Shown here: in pieces, positions 9,901-18,169 of the stretch
How the letters are laid out: every line of letters begins with the position of its first letter
Position numbering within the stretch: position 1 is the stretch's first letter
Assembly (NCBI RefSeq): GCF_032191465.1
Contig: NZ_JAQOUE010000001.1
Location: forward strand, 868,001 to 932,000
Direction: 5' to 3'
Length of the DNA: 64,000 bases
Origin: Candidatus Nitronereus thalassa
Lineage (GTDB): Bacteria > Nitrospirota > Nitrospiria > Nitrospirales > UBA8639
Made by a program: the position numbers and the translations under genes
Notes under the pieces: generated by a model
What the model was told of the DNA's origin: nothing
Databases searched by the model: none
What the model saw: the letters and a program-made list of their open reading frames with translations, nothing else

Positions 9901-10156
9901 TGGAAACTCCATGGCCAGAGCCATCTAGCCCGGCTTGGCCTCCGACCAATAACACGTCACCATCTCCCAAAAGAGTGGCGGTAGCAAGATAGGTTCTCGC
10001 AGTATCTAGAAATCCGGCTTGCGCCCAATTTCCTTGAATATCCGCACGAGTGGGAAGATCGAGACGCGGCATAAGGACCAGAAACCAAATGACCCCTACA
10101 CACAAGCCCAACCCCATCCAAATAATTTTTGTTTGCAATCGTGTTTGTTTCCCCAT
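6947..10156 (-). CDS. Membrane-anchored surface protein with kelch-like repeats, FN3 and cadherin-like domains
   Basis: 1069 aa. A short basic N-terminus precedes one hydrophobic helix (about 11-29), either a signal anchor or an uncleaved signal. About six kelch-like blades follow (roughly 50-400), each ending in a pattern like VLVAGG...SSAELYxPxTGxF, so this half is probably a beta-propeller. Two FN3-like units (from about 405 and 500) share the phrase QRVY/EYRVY...SGGPYSL. Then come cadherin/VCBS-like units with PVNDPP junctions and FNVLANDT, a third shortened FN3-like unit inserted after PVNDPPTITSY, and two more cadherin-like units. There is no LPxTG or PEP-CTERM tail; the protein ends in NVIISIVP. 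It is likely an extracytoplasmic adhesin or polysaccharide-binding protein. The function is inferred from domains only. Confidence 0.85.
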   Translation of the reverse strand: MGKQTRLQTKIIWMGLGLCVGVIWFLVLMPRLDLPTRADIQGNWAQAGFLDTARTYLATATLLGDGDVLLVGGQAGLDGSGHGVSNATTASELYMTSSDEFIPVASMSESRAGHTATLLQNERVLVAGGINNEWAYQSTAELYEPGVREFAITGSMMTPRAGHVAVQLSNGNVLIVGGHDGTNFLASAELYDPSTGVFTQTGSMHGARSNFSGVLLTTGKVLVLGGYGPPNKTILNSAEVYDPALGTFTPTGALHIGRAGFLQAVRLESGEVLVAGGVGSGGQALSSAELYFPGTGSFVHTGPMINKRQHHTLTRLQNGEVLVVGGWTGSEQSVLSSVEIFHPETGTFSEVEPMAIGRGHHTATLLNNGKVLVSGGSGEASFSSLALGSTELFFCSTCLAPPNPPTQVTAEDEPSDEGGTIRISWTPSLHSGIQEYRVYSSAQSGGPYSLVGTLPTSSVSTYQDTELANGVVQHYIVRTFDGNQESENSHEASALALDNLPPSPPTGLSVTDLLQDDGTALSISWVPSPRDDVVEQRVYRGSVSGGPYSLVSTISGSHTTNFVDEPLVADTIYYYAISAFDGTQESPLTPELSGQPRDNRPVAKPLHLEVVEDGAVSITLMGENHNAVTPVSYTIATVPAYGHLSGQPPHLTYTPLPDFNGVDGFSYVVSVGTLESLPANVMVTVLPVNDPPIAIDDVFTIKEDDPETYFNVLANDTTAPDTGEVLTITEVTSITNNGLLTIGPDHQGLYYTPPQNFFGTETLTYTIMDGLITRKATVSVEVTPVNDPPTITSYALSWLPSSSPNVVEQRVYRSQHSGGPYELLAKIEEPLVFSFHDGEGFAVGTPSYYVIRAFDGTQESVDSNEIHEVSGHRFVAVQEETPISMVLPGFDPEGDPLSTVIQQHPQHGTITGDWPNLMYTPHPNFVGMNSLQFAVSDGELLSKTGTVTFEVSGINDPPTAHSQALQVNPNSEVPIILTGEDGDPEIDQVLSFVLDTVPTAGILSLTAGGPEIVQSQLPVILEDPHVFHRSLGDGLETSTFAFHVEDNGGTSNGGIDTSAQANVIISIVP

Positions 10157-10491
10157 GTGTTTATTTTTCTAAAAGCGAAAAGACAGGTAAATGTTTAATG
10201 GTTCGATGGCATAATTCACGTACGCCCCATCAGCAACGGTCATCCTTCAAACCCCTGAAATTTCACTGTAGGCTTTAGCGGAACACCGTTGGTATCAAAC
10301 CTGACGAACATCGGCCTTCCTCCGATGCCGGGGCCAGCCTTTTATTGGGGTAGGATATTTTCAAACAGAGGGGTTCAGATAAATAACCTGTGGAAATGTC
10401 CGGTTACTATGAACCACATACAAGTTCTCAAAACACTGGAGAACAACTAAACTGTTAATATGAGGAAAGCCGAATGTCTCACTCCCATGCA
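10157..10491. other. 335-base intergenic region with two tiny overlapping reading frames
   Basis: This lies between the nucleotide-sugar dehydrogenase (ends 10492) and the kelch protein (starts 10156) and probably carries the kelch gene's promoter or leader. On the minus strand, frame 10240-10311 encodes 23 residues with a perfect GGAGGA (10318-10323) six bases before its ATG. Its stop overlaps the ATG of frame 10169-10243 (24 residues, ending in YLSFRF). The CATCGG...CCGATG arms around the ribosome-binding site can form a hairpin. They may be leader peptides, or the worn end of an outer-membrane protein gene; I cannot decide. Confidence 0.3.
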
Positions 10492-11793
10492 CTACGACAA
10501 TAGCACCACATTCTTGGATGGCGCCTGAATATTTCTCGTACCATAACGTGTATCAAAAACAAGAGACGCCTGCTGTACAATCATGTCATAGTTGAATGCC
10601 GAATGCGCGGTAAGAATCAGGGCACAATCACATTGGGCCAATTCATCAGCTGTAAGGTCCACCGCCTTATATTGTTTGCCATCTATCACCAAACTGGGAG
10701 TAAAAGGATCTGCATAAGACAGACAGGCGCCTTCTTTCTGCAACAACTCCATCACTTTCGTTGCCGGAGATTCTCGAGGATCTTCGATATCCGCTTTATA
10801 GGTCACCCCGAGCACTAAAATCTTCGCCCCATTTAGACACTTCTTCTTTTCATTCAGAATTCGTTGAAGTTTCCCCATCACGTAATAGGGCATATTTTCA
10901 TTGATTTCCCCGGCCAACTCGATAAACCGTGTATGCAAATCATATTCTTTGGACTTCCACGCCAGATAATAGGGATCAAGGGGAATACAATGCCCGCCAA
11001 CACCAGGGCCGGGATAAAACGCCATAAACCCAAAATTTTTGGTAGCCGCAGCATCAATCACCTCATACACATTGATGCCCATCCGATCACACAGCACAGC
11101 CAACTCGTTCACCAGCGCAATATTGACTGACCGGAACACATTTTCAAACACTTTAGTCATTTCCGCCGCACGAGGGGACGACACTGGAAAGACTTTTTCT
11201 ATAGATTGCTCATAAAAAGATCTGGCCACTTCCAAACATGCGGGGGTAGCCCCTCCAACCAATTTAAAAGTGTTATGGGTTTTAAACGCCTTATTCCCTG
11301 GATCCACACGTTCGGGGGAAAATGCGACGAACAGGGTTTCCCCTAACTCTAAGCCTCCCTTGGTAAGTGCAGGAATAATAACTTCTTCCGTCGTGCCAGG
11401 ATACGTCGTACTTTCCAATACGACCAACATATGAGGATGAGATTGGTGGGCGATATGCTGTGTCACTTTGACAATGGCGGTAATATCAGGTTCCTTATTG
11501 AGTGTCAGTGGTGTGGGCACACAGATCAGGACCACATCACATTCCTTCAATCGCCCAAAATCAGTCGTCGCAACCAACAGGCCAGATTCGACCGCCTGAG
11601 TTAATTCTTCATTCTTGACATCCAAAATGTAATTGTGGCCCTGGTTCACCCTGTCCACTTTATCTTCGGATTCATCAATACCGATGACTTTATAACCGTT
11701 TTTGGCTTGGAGGACGGCCAAAGGCAAACCCACATATCCTAAGCCAATGACGCCAACTACCGATGTGTGATCTTGAATTTTCTTTAACAACAT
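10492..11793 (-). CDS. UDP-N-acetylglucosamine/UDP-sugar 6-dehydrogenase (WbpA/TviB-like)
   Basis: 433 aa, the usual length for the UDP-glucose/GDP-mannose dehydrogenase family. The N-terminal NAD fold has GVIGLGYVGLPLA at 14-26; the catalytic cysteine is C269 in GVGGHCIPLDPYY; the C-terminal domain carries GVTYKADIEDPRESP. The LDPYY/YLAWKSKEY wording is closer to UDP-HexNAc 6-dehydrogenases (WbpA, WecC) than to UDP-glucose dehydrogenase. It would oxidise C6 of the sugar to a uronate, giving the polymer negative charge. If it instead used UDP-glucose, it would supply UDP-glucuronate to the UDP-xylose synthase at 19308. An AGAGG ribosome-binding site precedes the ATG. Family is certain; substrate is inferred. 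Confidence 0.92.
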   Translation of the reverse strand: MLLKKIQDHTSVVGVIGLGYVGLPLAVLQAKNGYKVIGIDESEDKVDRVNQGHNYILDVKNEELTQAVESGLLVATTDFGRLKECDVVLICVPTPLTLNKEPDITAIVKVTQHIAHQSHPHMLVVLESTTYPGTTEEVIIPALTKGGLELGETLFVAFSPERVDPGNKAFKTHNTFKLVGGATPACLEVARSFYEQSIEKVFPVSSPRAAEMTKVFENVFRSVNIALVNELAVLCDRMGINVYEVIDAAATKNFGFMAFYPGPGVGGHCIPLDPYYLAWKSKEYDLHTRFIELAGEINENMPYYVMGKLQRILNEKKKCLNGAKILVLGVTYKADIEDPRESPATKVMELLQKEGACLSYADPFTPSLVIDGKQYKAVDLTADELAQCDCALILTAHSAFNYDMIVQQASLVFDTRYGTRNIQAPSKNVVLLS

Positions 11794-12167
11794 TGAATAA
11801 CCTCTTTAGTGTATGCCAGAACTGCCACTTTTACATATACTCGAAAGTGGAAAATATGGAAAAAGTTCGCCTCCCTAAATTCAAAAGTTTCAGGAAGTCG
11901 AACTTCGGGGTCTTCAATACCTTCTTCCTATTTATTTACCCTTTTTTGGAAGAAAGATACGAGAGCCTTCTTGTGAGAATTTAATGGTGAACAGGAACGA
12001 ACATCAATACGCATTTAGGGCAATAACAACCGCGGGTTTCCCATATGAAAACACAGACACGGATATATTTTCTGAAAAAAACAAAGTAAAAATGAAGATA
12101 TCAGCACCAAAATTACCGACATCAATAAAGCCTGACAAATTGTCTCAAGGACAAATGAGAAAGGATT
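11794..12167. other. 374-base AT-rich intergenic region
   Basis: Between two minus-strand genes. It holds the ribosome-binding site of the downstream dehydrogenase near 11800 and probably a promoter, but I could not pick a convincing -35/-10 pair. Plus-strand frames here (for example 11984-12181) lack ribosome-binding sites and resemble nothing. Confidence 0.4.
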
Positions 12168-13496
12168 TCACTGCGGATTAGGAAGTGTGGCTATTTTCTT
12201 GAGTGGTTGACATATACGATAAAGAGTTGTACTCCACCGTTCGATCATTCGATCCAAACTAAACTCTTTGATGGCAACGGCTTGGCCTTCTAAGGCAACC
12301 TCATGCAAACTTTTTCTATCAAGCACGAATTTCTCAAGGATGTCGCGCAAGGCCCTGCTATCGCCCTTTGAAAAAAGAGGAAGATTCGCCAATTTGGCAA
12401 TTTCCATCGCTCCTCCGCTTCCAGTTGTCACAACCGCACAACCAGCCAACATGGCTTCGACCATCGTTAACGGCAAGCCTTCATCCCTCAAGCTTGGAAA
12501 CACTAGGACATCATGCTCTTGATACACACATGGCATCTTTTCATGGTTGACCTTTCCTAAAAATGACACCAATCGCGACAAATTCAATTTCTCTACTTGT
12601 TGTTTTATTTCTCGACCATACTTTGACATGTTGTCTCCGGCGATACTCAATGAAATATTTGAACGCACCTTTTCGTCCATAAGACCGAGAGCGTCAAGCA
12701 CGGAATGCAGGCCACGATCTGGAGTAATTTGTCCTGCATAGAGAAGCCGTAATCTGCGAGGTGTTGCGTCTCGTCCATTGAGCGGATGAAAAAACTGTTC
12801 GATAGGGATACCACCATGAATTACTTCCGTAGATGGAAATACGAGCCCCTCTTCATGGTAAAGTTCCCTAAGATGTTCGCTCACAAAACAGACGTGCTTT
12901 GGGCAATTTGGAAATTCTCGGGTTGGGAACCCAGCCTTGGTAAACTGCTTTTCCAGCTTCCTCCCCGCCAGTCGGAAGAAAGGGCGGAATATAGATGGCC
13001 CCCAGTTCCCATCCCAACAACCGCTCCAAATTTCCGAGGCATTTTCTCCCTTCGCACCATATTCACGAATCATCCACCAATGTTCGATCCAATGCACATC
13101 AGGAATTCCCCACTCCTTTGGCAAAGGAAGCAGCATTTTTGAGAGGCCATACATACTCCACCAATTGACCACATCAGGTTGAAAGGAAGCTATGATTTCT
13201 TGAAACTTCTTTGCATCAAAAAAATGACGTTTGGCGTCAAACAGTCTTCCCGGCAAACGCTTGGGTTGTGGTTTATAGTGATACTGATTCAAGCTGCGGT
13301 AAATCTGAACTCCATTGATGGTTTCCAATTTTTCTGATGCGTTTCCGAAAGTTGGCATGGGAAGCCCATAGGTACTCGTCAACACACAGACATCATGCCC
13401 TTCTCCATGAAGTGCTTCCGCAACTTGAGCACATCGAACTTCGTACCCCCCTTGGTAATAGGGAGGATAAAGATTAGAAACCATTAAAAGTTTCAT
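12168..13496 (-). CDS. Glycosyltransferase family 4 (GT-B)
   Basis: 442 aa. The N-terminal MVSNLYPPYYQGGYEVRC opening is the classic GT4 glycine-rich acceptor domain, and the C-terminal domain has LYAGQITPDRGL and SLRDEGLPLTMVEAM, an E-x7-E donor-binding motif. It would transfer a sugar from a nucleotide donor to the growing lipid-linked glycan on the cytoplasmic face. It sits in a run of glycosyltransferase and modification genes, 73 bases downstream of the stop-to-start gap from another GT4. The specificity cannot be read from sequence. Confidence 0.9.
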   Translation of the reverse strand: MKLLMVSNLYPPYYQGGYEVRCAQVAEALHGEGHDVCVLTSTYGLPMPTFGNASEKLETINGVQIYRSLNQYHYKPQPKRLPGRLFDAKRHFFDAKKFQEIIASFQPDVVNWWSMYGLSKMLLPLPKEWGIPDVHWIEHWWMIREYGAKGENASEIWSGCWDGNWGPSIFRPFFRLAGRKLEKQFTKAGFPTREFPNCPKHVCFVSEHLRELYHEEGLVFPSTEVIHGGIPIEQFFHPLNGRDATPRRLRLLYAGQITPDRGLHSVLDALGLMDEKVRSNISLSIAGDNMSKYGREIKQQVEKLNLSRLVSFLGKVNHEKMPCVYQEHDVLVFPSLRDEGLPLTMVEAMLAGCAVVTTGSGGAMEIAKLANLPLFSKGDSRALRDILEKFVLDRKSLHEVALEGQAVAIKEFSLDRMIERWSTTLYRICQPLKKIATLPNPQ

Positions 13497-13569
13497 TAAA
13501 ACCTAAAGATATTTGCGTTGTAATTTTTCAATTAAACTTATCGCCAGAGGTCTTGTAATTGGACATGCC

Positions 13570-14727
13570 TTAGCCAACAAGCAAGGAACGAAATTTTGTT
13601 AACATTTGGTTGATGTCAAAATTATCTCTAACTCTACACTTTCCATTTTGTCCCATCTTGAGCCGCTGCTCTTTATCCATGACAAGCGTACGGATAGCTT
13701 TCGCCAATTCTCCTACCACTCCCGGGGGAACAATTAGTCCATTCTCGCCATGAATCACCGCTTCCCGATTCCCTCCTACATCAGTAGCAATACAGGGCAA
13801 ACCAAAAGCCATGGCTTCAAGTAAAGAAAATGGAAGACCCTCTTTAAACGAAGGAAGCACAAAAATGTCAGCCTCTTGTAAAAATGGCCTGACATCATCC
13901 TTATGACCTATAAAATGAACCTGCTTACTGATATCAAGCGCTTCAACCTTTTCTCGTAAATCTTTTTCGGCTGGACCATCACCGACCAAAAAACAAGAAA
14001 GGGAAACATTCTCCCGTTTCACTTTATTGATTGCATCCAATAAAATCCCTATCCCTTTTTTCCGATCCAAACGAGAGACACATACAAGGATGACTTCCTC
14101 AGGCCCAATTCCCAGACCTTTTCGTAAGTTCAATCCTTGGTCGGTGATGGCCCCATAGTAATGTAGATCAATTCCATTCCAAATGGTCTTCGTTTTATCT
14201 CGGGGATACCCATAATCATCAACCAGTCTATTTCTTACGGCATGGCTAACACAGATGGTTTGGCTGGTTAAAAGCCCAGGAATTTTCCGGCGCCCGATCT
14301 TTTTTGCTATTTTGTCCTTCCAAGATAACAACCCACCATTTCTTAAAAGTGGATCCCCAATGGAATGTTCAATGGCCAACACTTGCTCCGCACCTGACAA
14401 TCGTGCGGCCAGGTAGGCTTTCCACGGAAATAATCCGAGTTGGCCATTAACAAAAACAATGACGGAAGGCTTGACACGTAGAAACCGTATCCAATACGAA
14501 AAAAAACCTTTTACGGTTGGACTATCATCAGAAAGCACAATAGGAGAAGTGCCTTTAGGAAATATTTTTTCATAAAAGGCCTTCGTGAATGACAAGATAT
14601 AGGTAGTCACATCCTTGCTCTGTAATCCAAGAACAAGATCTTTTAAATGCTTTTCTGTACCTCCAAACCCCAAAGGCCAAGTCACGTACAGTATAGTTTT
14701 CTTATCCATTTGAGGATTCATCAACAT
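13570..14727 (-). CDS. Glycosyltransferase family 4 (GT-B)
   Basis: 385 aa. It begins with a GT4 opening (YVTWPLGFGGTEKHL), and the C-terminal half carries VSRLDRKKGI and SFKEGLPFSLLEAMAFG, the E-x7-E motif typical of retaining GT4 enzymes, followed by VGGNREAV. It likely adds one residue to the repeat unit. It is a different subfamily from its neighbour at 12168, so this is not a recent duplication. Donor and linkage are unknown. Confidence 0.9.
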   Translation of the reverse strand: MLMNPQMDKKTILYVTWPLGFGGTEKHLKDLVLGLQSKDVTTYILSFTKAFYEKIFPKGTSPIVLSDDSPTVKGFFSYWIRFLRVKPSVIVFVNGQLGLFPWKAYLAARLSGAEQVLAIEHSIGDPLLRNGGLLSWKDKIAKKIGRRKIPGLLTSQTICVSHAVRNRLVDDYGYPRDKTKTIWNGIDLHYYGAITDQGLNLRKGLGIGPEEVILVCVSRLDRKKGIGILLDAINKVKRENVSLSCFLVGDGPAEKDLREKVEALDISKQVHFIGHKDDVRPFLQEADIFVLPSFKEGLPFSLLEAMAFGLPCIATDVGGNREAVIHGENGLIVPPGVVGELAKAIRTLVMDKEQRLKMGQNGKCRVRDNFDINQMLTKFRSLLVG

Positions 14728-14889
14728 AAATTAAATTTTTAAAACCTTCTTATTCAGTTTTCTTACCAACCTAACAATGAGCGAGTTTCAACAAACATAG
14801 GACTCCGAGAAAGACAATTGGCTCTACCTGGGGAAAGATGTTTGGGTCCAAGTCGCACCCCTTAATTTCACACGTCGGTGTTTTTCTCA

Positions 14890-15936
14890 CTAGACGGGAA
14901 ACCAAGTTGATATTCTTCGAGAGAATTCCTCTCCGTTCCAATCTCGAGTCGAGACCCTGGGTAATTGAAAGGGATCCACTCCTCTTCGAACGATTCCTGA
15001 ATAGTTTGAACACGCATAGGAAAATCCCAACTGCTTGACAAGTTCAGGGGTCTGTACCGAATAGTCCGATCGTTCACCATAGGGATAAGCAAAACTCAAG
15101 ATCGGTCGATTGAGTTTTTCCTCTAGGCCCTCCTTACTTTGTAAAATCTCATCTCGCTGCTCAGAAAGAGAAAGACTAGATAATACGGGGTGCGTCACCG
15201 TATGAGCGCCAATCTCTACCAGTCCCCCCTTGCCTAATTGTTCTAATTCATTCGTTGTCAAAGAGGCATGTGTCACTCGCCCCTTTCGATTAGAACCAGA
15301 CCACTTTGCAATTTCATCCAATAAGGGTCTTCTTTTTTCCTCCGGTAAGGGACGCAGTAAGGAATGAAGGGATCGGTACAATTCTTTTCTCCCCAATTTT
15401 CCCTCTTCTTGAATTTTTGAAAATTTTGGTGGAACGATTTCCGTTGAGGGAGAAGGATTCGATGGCACATCAACCTTCCATGAATGCTCAATACCTTCTA
15501 CAGTCAAGGTAAGTGTCTGTGGTAGGCTTTGCGGTTGTAGTAACATACGATCCAAATCATCCCACCAAAACTCTTGTTCTTGATCCAAGCATCCACATGT
15601 GACATAAAACGATGCCGGGACATCGTATTTTTCTAATAACGGTTTGGCATTATAAAGATTGTCGGCATACCCATCATCAAAGGTAACGGCTACTGCACCT
15701 TTTGGAATTTTTCCCTTTTGCGCTGCACGATGTAATTGTTGCAGGCTCATCGGATAAAATTTCTTCCGTAAAACATCCAAATGTTCCCCAAAATGTTGCG
15801 GTGTAACCGACATTAATTGCCAATCAGAAGGCAATTCCGCAACCCGATGATAGATCAGAATGGTAGCCCCCTGAAACATATGGTTTTTTATATATCGCCC
15901 AACCCATCGAATGTTAGAAATAACCGTATTTCCCAT
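14890..15936 (-). CDS. Polysaccharide deacetylase (NodB fold)
   Basis: 348 aa from the ATG at 15936, which has GAGG upstream; a GTG one codon earlier is an alternative. NodB motifs are clear: VTFDDGYADN (motif 1, general base and metal Asp) and GAHTVTHPVLSS (motif 2, zinc histidines), with a C-terminal FAYPYGE. Carbohydrate esterase family 4 enzymes remove N-acetyl groups from HexNAc residues. There is no signal peptide, so it may act on lipid-linked or nucleotide-bound intermediates in the cytoplasm, or the activity may face inward. A second, unrelated-looking member lies at 39937. Confidence 0.9.
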   Translation of the reverse strand: MGNTVISNIRWVGRYIKNHMFQGATILIYHRVAELPSDWQLMSVTPQHFGEHLDVLRKKFYPMSLQQLHRAAQKGKIPKGAVAVTFDDGYADNLYNAKPLLEKYDVPASFYVTCGCLDQEQEFWWDDLDRMLLQPQSLPQTLTLTVEGIEHSWKVDVPSNPSPSTEIVPPKFSKIQEEGKLGRKELYRSLHSLLRPLPEEKRRPLLDEIAKWSGSNRKGRVTHASLTTNELEQLGKGGLVEIGAHTVTHPVLSSLSLSEQRDEILQSKEGLEEKLNRPILSFAYPYGERSDYSVQTPELVKQLGFSYACSNYSGIVRRGVDPFQLPRVSTRDWNGEEFSRRISTWFPV

Positions 15937-15998
15937 CACACGCCTCTTCTACTCCATCGTTGTAATTTCGTATTCATCTAAACGATCGCCAAAAATTT

Positions 15999-17003
15999 CT
16001 ATTTAACACGACGATGACTTGCTTGAAGCCAATGATAGACCGGACTGGGCAATACTCGCTGAGCCAGATCCTTCCCAATCCCGATAATGACATTTTTCAA
16101 CTGAATGGTCCGTCGACGTACTAATTTTATATGCCAATATTGGTAGCGTTGAAATTCCTGATGAAACACTACCCAGACTTCTTTATCTAGCACATTACAT
16201 CGCTTGAGATAGCGTTCCAGCCAAAGTAGGTACTCTCTCCGTACTGCATGGTGTTCACCACTTTGCACAGTTAACGAACAGCGCTGCTTGTCATGTTGTC
16301 GATACCGAAACCAACATTTACCCGACACAAATGCCGTAACATGAAGACCGAGCTTTGCATAAAGAACCTGATCGTCATAAATACTCCGAAACGATTCTTC
16401 AAAACCACCAACCTGTTGCAAGATTCCCCGGTCAACCAGTATTCCCGAGGGAGGAGGAACCGCAGCCCCATTATGATGCAAATAAAGAGGAAGCAGTTGA
16501 GGTGAAGGAATAATCGAATTCAACGAACAATGAAGGTCTTGAATGACGTCACTCTGAGGGATTTGAGACTGATGGTCCCAACTATACCACCATTGTCCAG
16601 GTCCATAAACAAAGTTGACTCCTGGATGAGATTGAAAAATGGCTACTTGTTCCGCCAACTTTTGGGGTACCCAAACATCATCCGCATCTAAAAATGCCAC
16701 ATACTGACCTTTAGATTCTCTCATTCCCAAATTCCGGGAAGCACTGGCTCCACGATTTTGATGATTGAGATGCTCAAGATAACGAATCTTCCCTGGAAAT
16801 CGAGTGACATAACCCATGGCAAGGGCAGTACTGGCATCGGTCGAACCATCATCCACGAGGAGCAATTCCCAATGAGAGTAGGTCTGGCAAATAACACTTT
16901 CGATGGCTTCTTGAAGAAATTCTTCGCCATTCAAGAAATTACACACCACGGACACTAATGGGCTACCCAGCATGTCCTGTTCACATTTTAGAGTCGTGCC
17001 CAT
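15999..17003 (-). CDS. Glycosyltransferase family 2 (GT-A)
   Basis: About 334 aa from the ATG near 17003; an upstream GTG adds three residues. The protein has the GT2 pattern: VSVVCNFLNGEEFL at the start, LLVDDGSTDAS, and AFLDADDVW (the DxD metal site), then a GGFEESF acceptor-side motif. It overlaps the end of the upstream epimerase gene, which indicates translational coupling. It probably adds one sugar to the polymer. The C-terminal about 100 residues are basic and lack membrane helices. Substrate unknown. Confidence 0.9.
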   Translation of the reverse strand: MGTTLKCEQDMLGSPLVSVVCNFLNGEEFLQEAIESVICQTYSHWELLLVDDGSTDASTALAMGYVTRFPGKIRYLEHLNHQNRGASASRNLGMRESKGQYVAFLDADDVWVPQKLAEQVAIFQSHPGVNFVYGPGQWWYSWDHQSQIPQSDVIQDLHCSLNSIIPSPQLLPLYLHHNGAAVPPPSGILVDRGILQQVGGFEESFRSIYDDQVLYAKLGLHVTAFVSGKCWFRYRQHDKQRCSLTVQSGEHHAVRREYLLWLERYLKRCNVLDKEVWVVFHQEFQRYQYWHIKLVRRRTIQLKNVIIGIGKDLAQRVLPSPVYHWLQASHRRVK

Positions 17004-18169
17004 TGTATCCACGCTTTTGTACGCCTCATTCCTTCAACAAAATCGATTTTGGGCTCATATCCAAGGACATTTTTGGCCTTTTCGATACTGAACCTAACTT
17101 GTTCAAATGCCGTTACCATATTTACTTCTGGTGGAGACAGTGGCGAAGGAATTGCTAGTGTGGCACCATGAGAACTCTTCGGCTTCGCCTTGGGCGTCAT
17201 TCTTCGACGCAAAGCACCACGAATAGACATTGGAAGTATTATCCTAGCCACACTTCGCGTCAAAGATTCCATACGCCTCACGAGAGGAATAGAACGTAGG
17301 GCCTTGAGGGTCTTGCGGTCGGAAATAATGTTACAAATTTGCTTAAAAGATGAGGGAACCTGACTCTTAATGTACTGCCTCATTTGTTCTATCTCTTCCA
17401 CCGTTTGTTCCTTTAGTGGGAGATAGGTCGATCCTAACGCATGAGCATGCTCTTCAATAAAAGCCTTCCATGTGACAGGGCTCTCATCAGAAATATGGAA
17501 TATTTTCCCTACGGCCTCATCTTTTTCAGCGGCTAACAACATGGCCTCGACGAGATTATCAACATACAAAACATTACACGTTCCCCAACCTCCATTCACT
17601 AATACCATCCGCCCTTTACGAATGAGGTCAATCGTTGAAACAGAATAATCTCCAAAGGGTCCATAGACGATTGTTGGGCGTAAAACCGTAACCGGCAGCC
17701 CCTGGTCCAGAAAATATCGAAGGGCTATTTTTTCAGATTCTATTTTCCCATCGCAGTAGGCATCACCTGACAAATTAGGTTTCCCTTCCTCAGTCGAGGT
17801 GTCCGGCTTAGCTTGATAACTAAATACGGCGGTACTGCTCAGGTGCACAACACGGTTGACACCTAACTCCTTGGCCACTTGCATGACATTGTCCGTTCCC
17901 TGAGCACTCGTCTGTCGGTGAAGGTCTCCCTCAACACGATTGTCTACGGCGCAATGAAAAACCACATCACAGCCCTTCATGGCCTTACAAAGAGATTCCT
18001 TATTCAAGATATCCCCATGAACCATCTGGATCGGGAGTCGGGCTAGACGTACGGCACGAGACCATTGCCGCACCAAGGCCACAACCTCAAATTGCCGTTC
18101 ACACAGCACTTCAGCCAACCGACAGCCAATAAACCCGGTTCCCCCTGTAATAAAAATTTTCTTCATCAT
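16988..18169 (-). CDS. NAD-dependent epimerase/dehydratase (extended SDR)
   Basis: 393 aa from the ATG at 18169, which overlaps the stop of the upstream Gfo/Idh gene; the longer frame from 18244 would add 25 residues inside that gene and is less likely. ITGGTGFIGCRLAE is the NAD-binding glycine motif, and AYCDGKIESEK supplies the Tyr-x3-Lys catalytic pair. An insertion of about 110 residues follows the catalytic core (roughly 270-370), rich in basic residues, before the C-terminal GYEPKIDFVEGM signature. It likely modifies a nucleotide sugar made with the help of the upstream oxidoreductase. The product cannot be named. Confidence 0.87.
   Translation of the reverse strand: MMKKIFITGGTGFIGCRLAEVLCERQFEVVALVRQWSRAVRLARLPIQMVHGDILNKESLCKAMKGCDVVFHCAVDNRVEGDLHRQTSAQGTDNVMQVAKELGVNRVVHLSSTAVFSYQAKPDTSTEEGKPNLSGDAYCDGKIESEKIALRYFLDQGLPVTVLRPTIVYGPFGDYSVSTIDLIRKGRMVLVNGGWGTCNVLYVDNLVEAMLLAAEKDEAVGKIFHISDESPVTWKAFIEEHAHALGSTYLPLKEQTVEEIEQMRQYIKSQVPSSFKQICNIISDRKTLKALRSIPLVRRMESLTRSVARIILPMSIRGALRRRMTPKAKPKSSHGATLAIPSPLSPPEVNMVTAFEQVRFSIEKAKNVLGYEPKIDFVEGMRRTKAWIQWARL

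Noticed and set aside
10240-10330. c-di-GMP or other riboswitch in the leader before the kelch gene
   Set aside because: A hairpin is possible, but the conserved core of c-di-GMP riboswitch classes is not present.
11984-12181. 65-codon plus-strand frame
   Set aside because: No ribosome-binding site, low-complexity lysine-rich product and overlap with the end of a sure glycosyltransferase gene.
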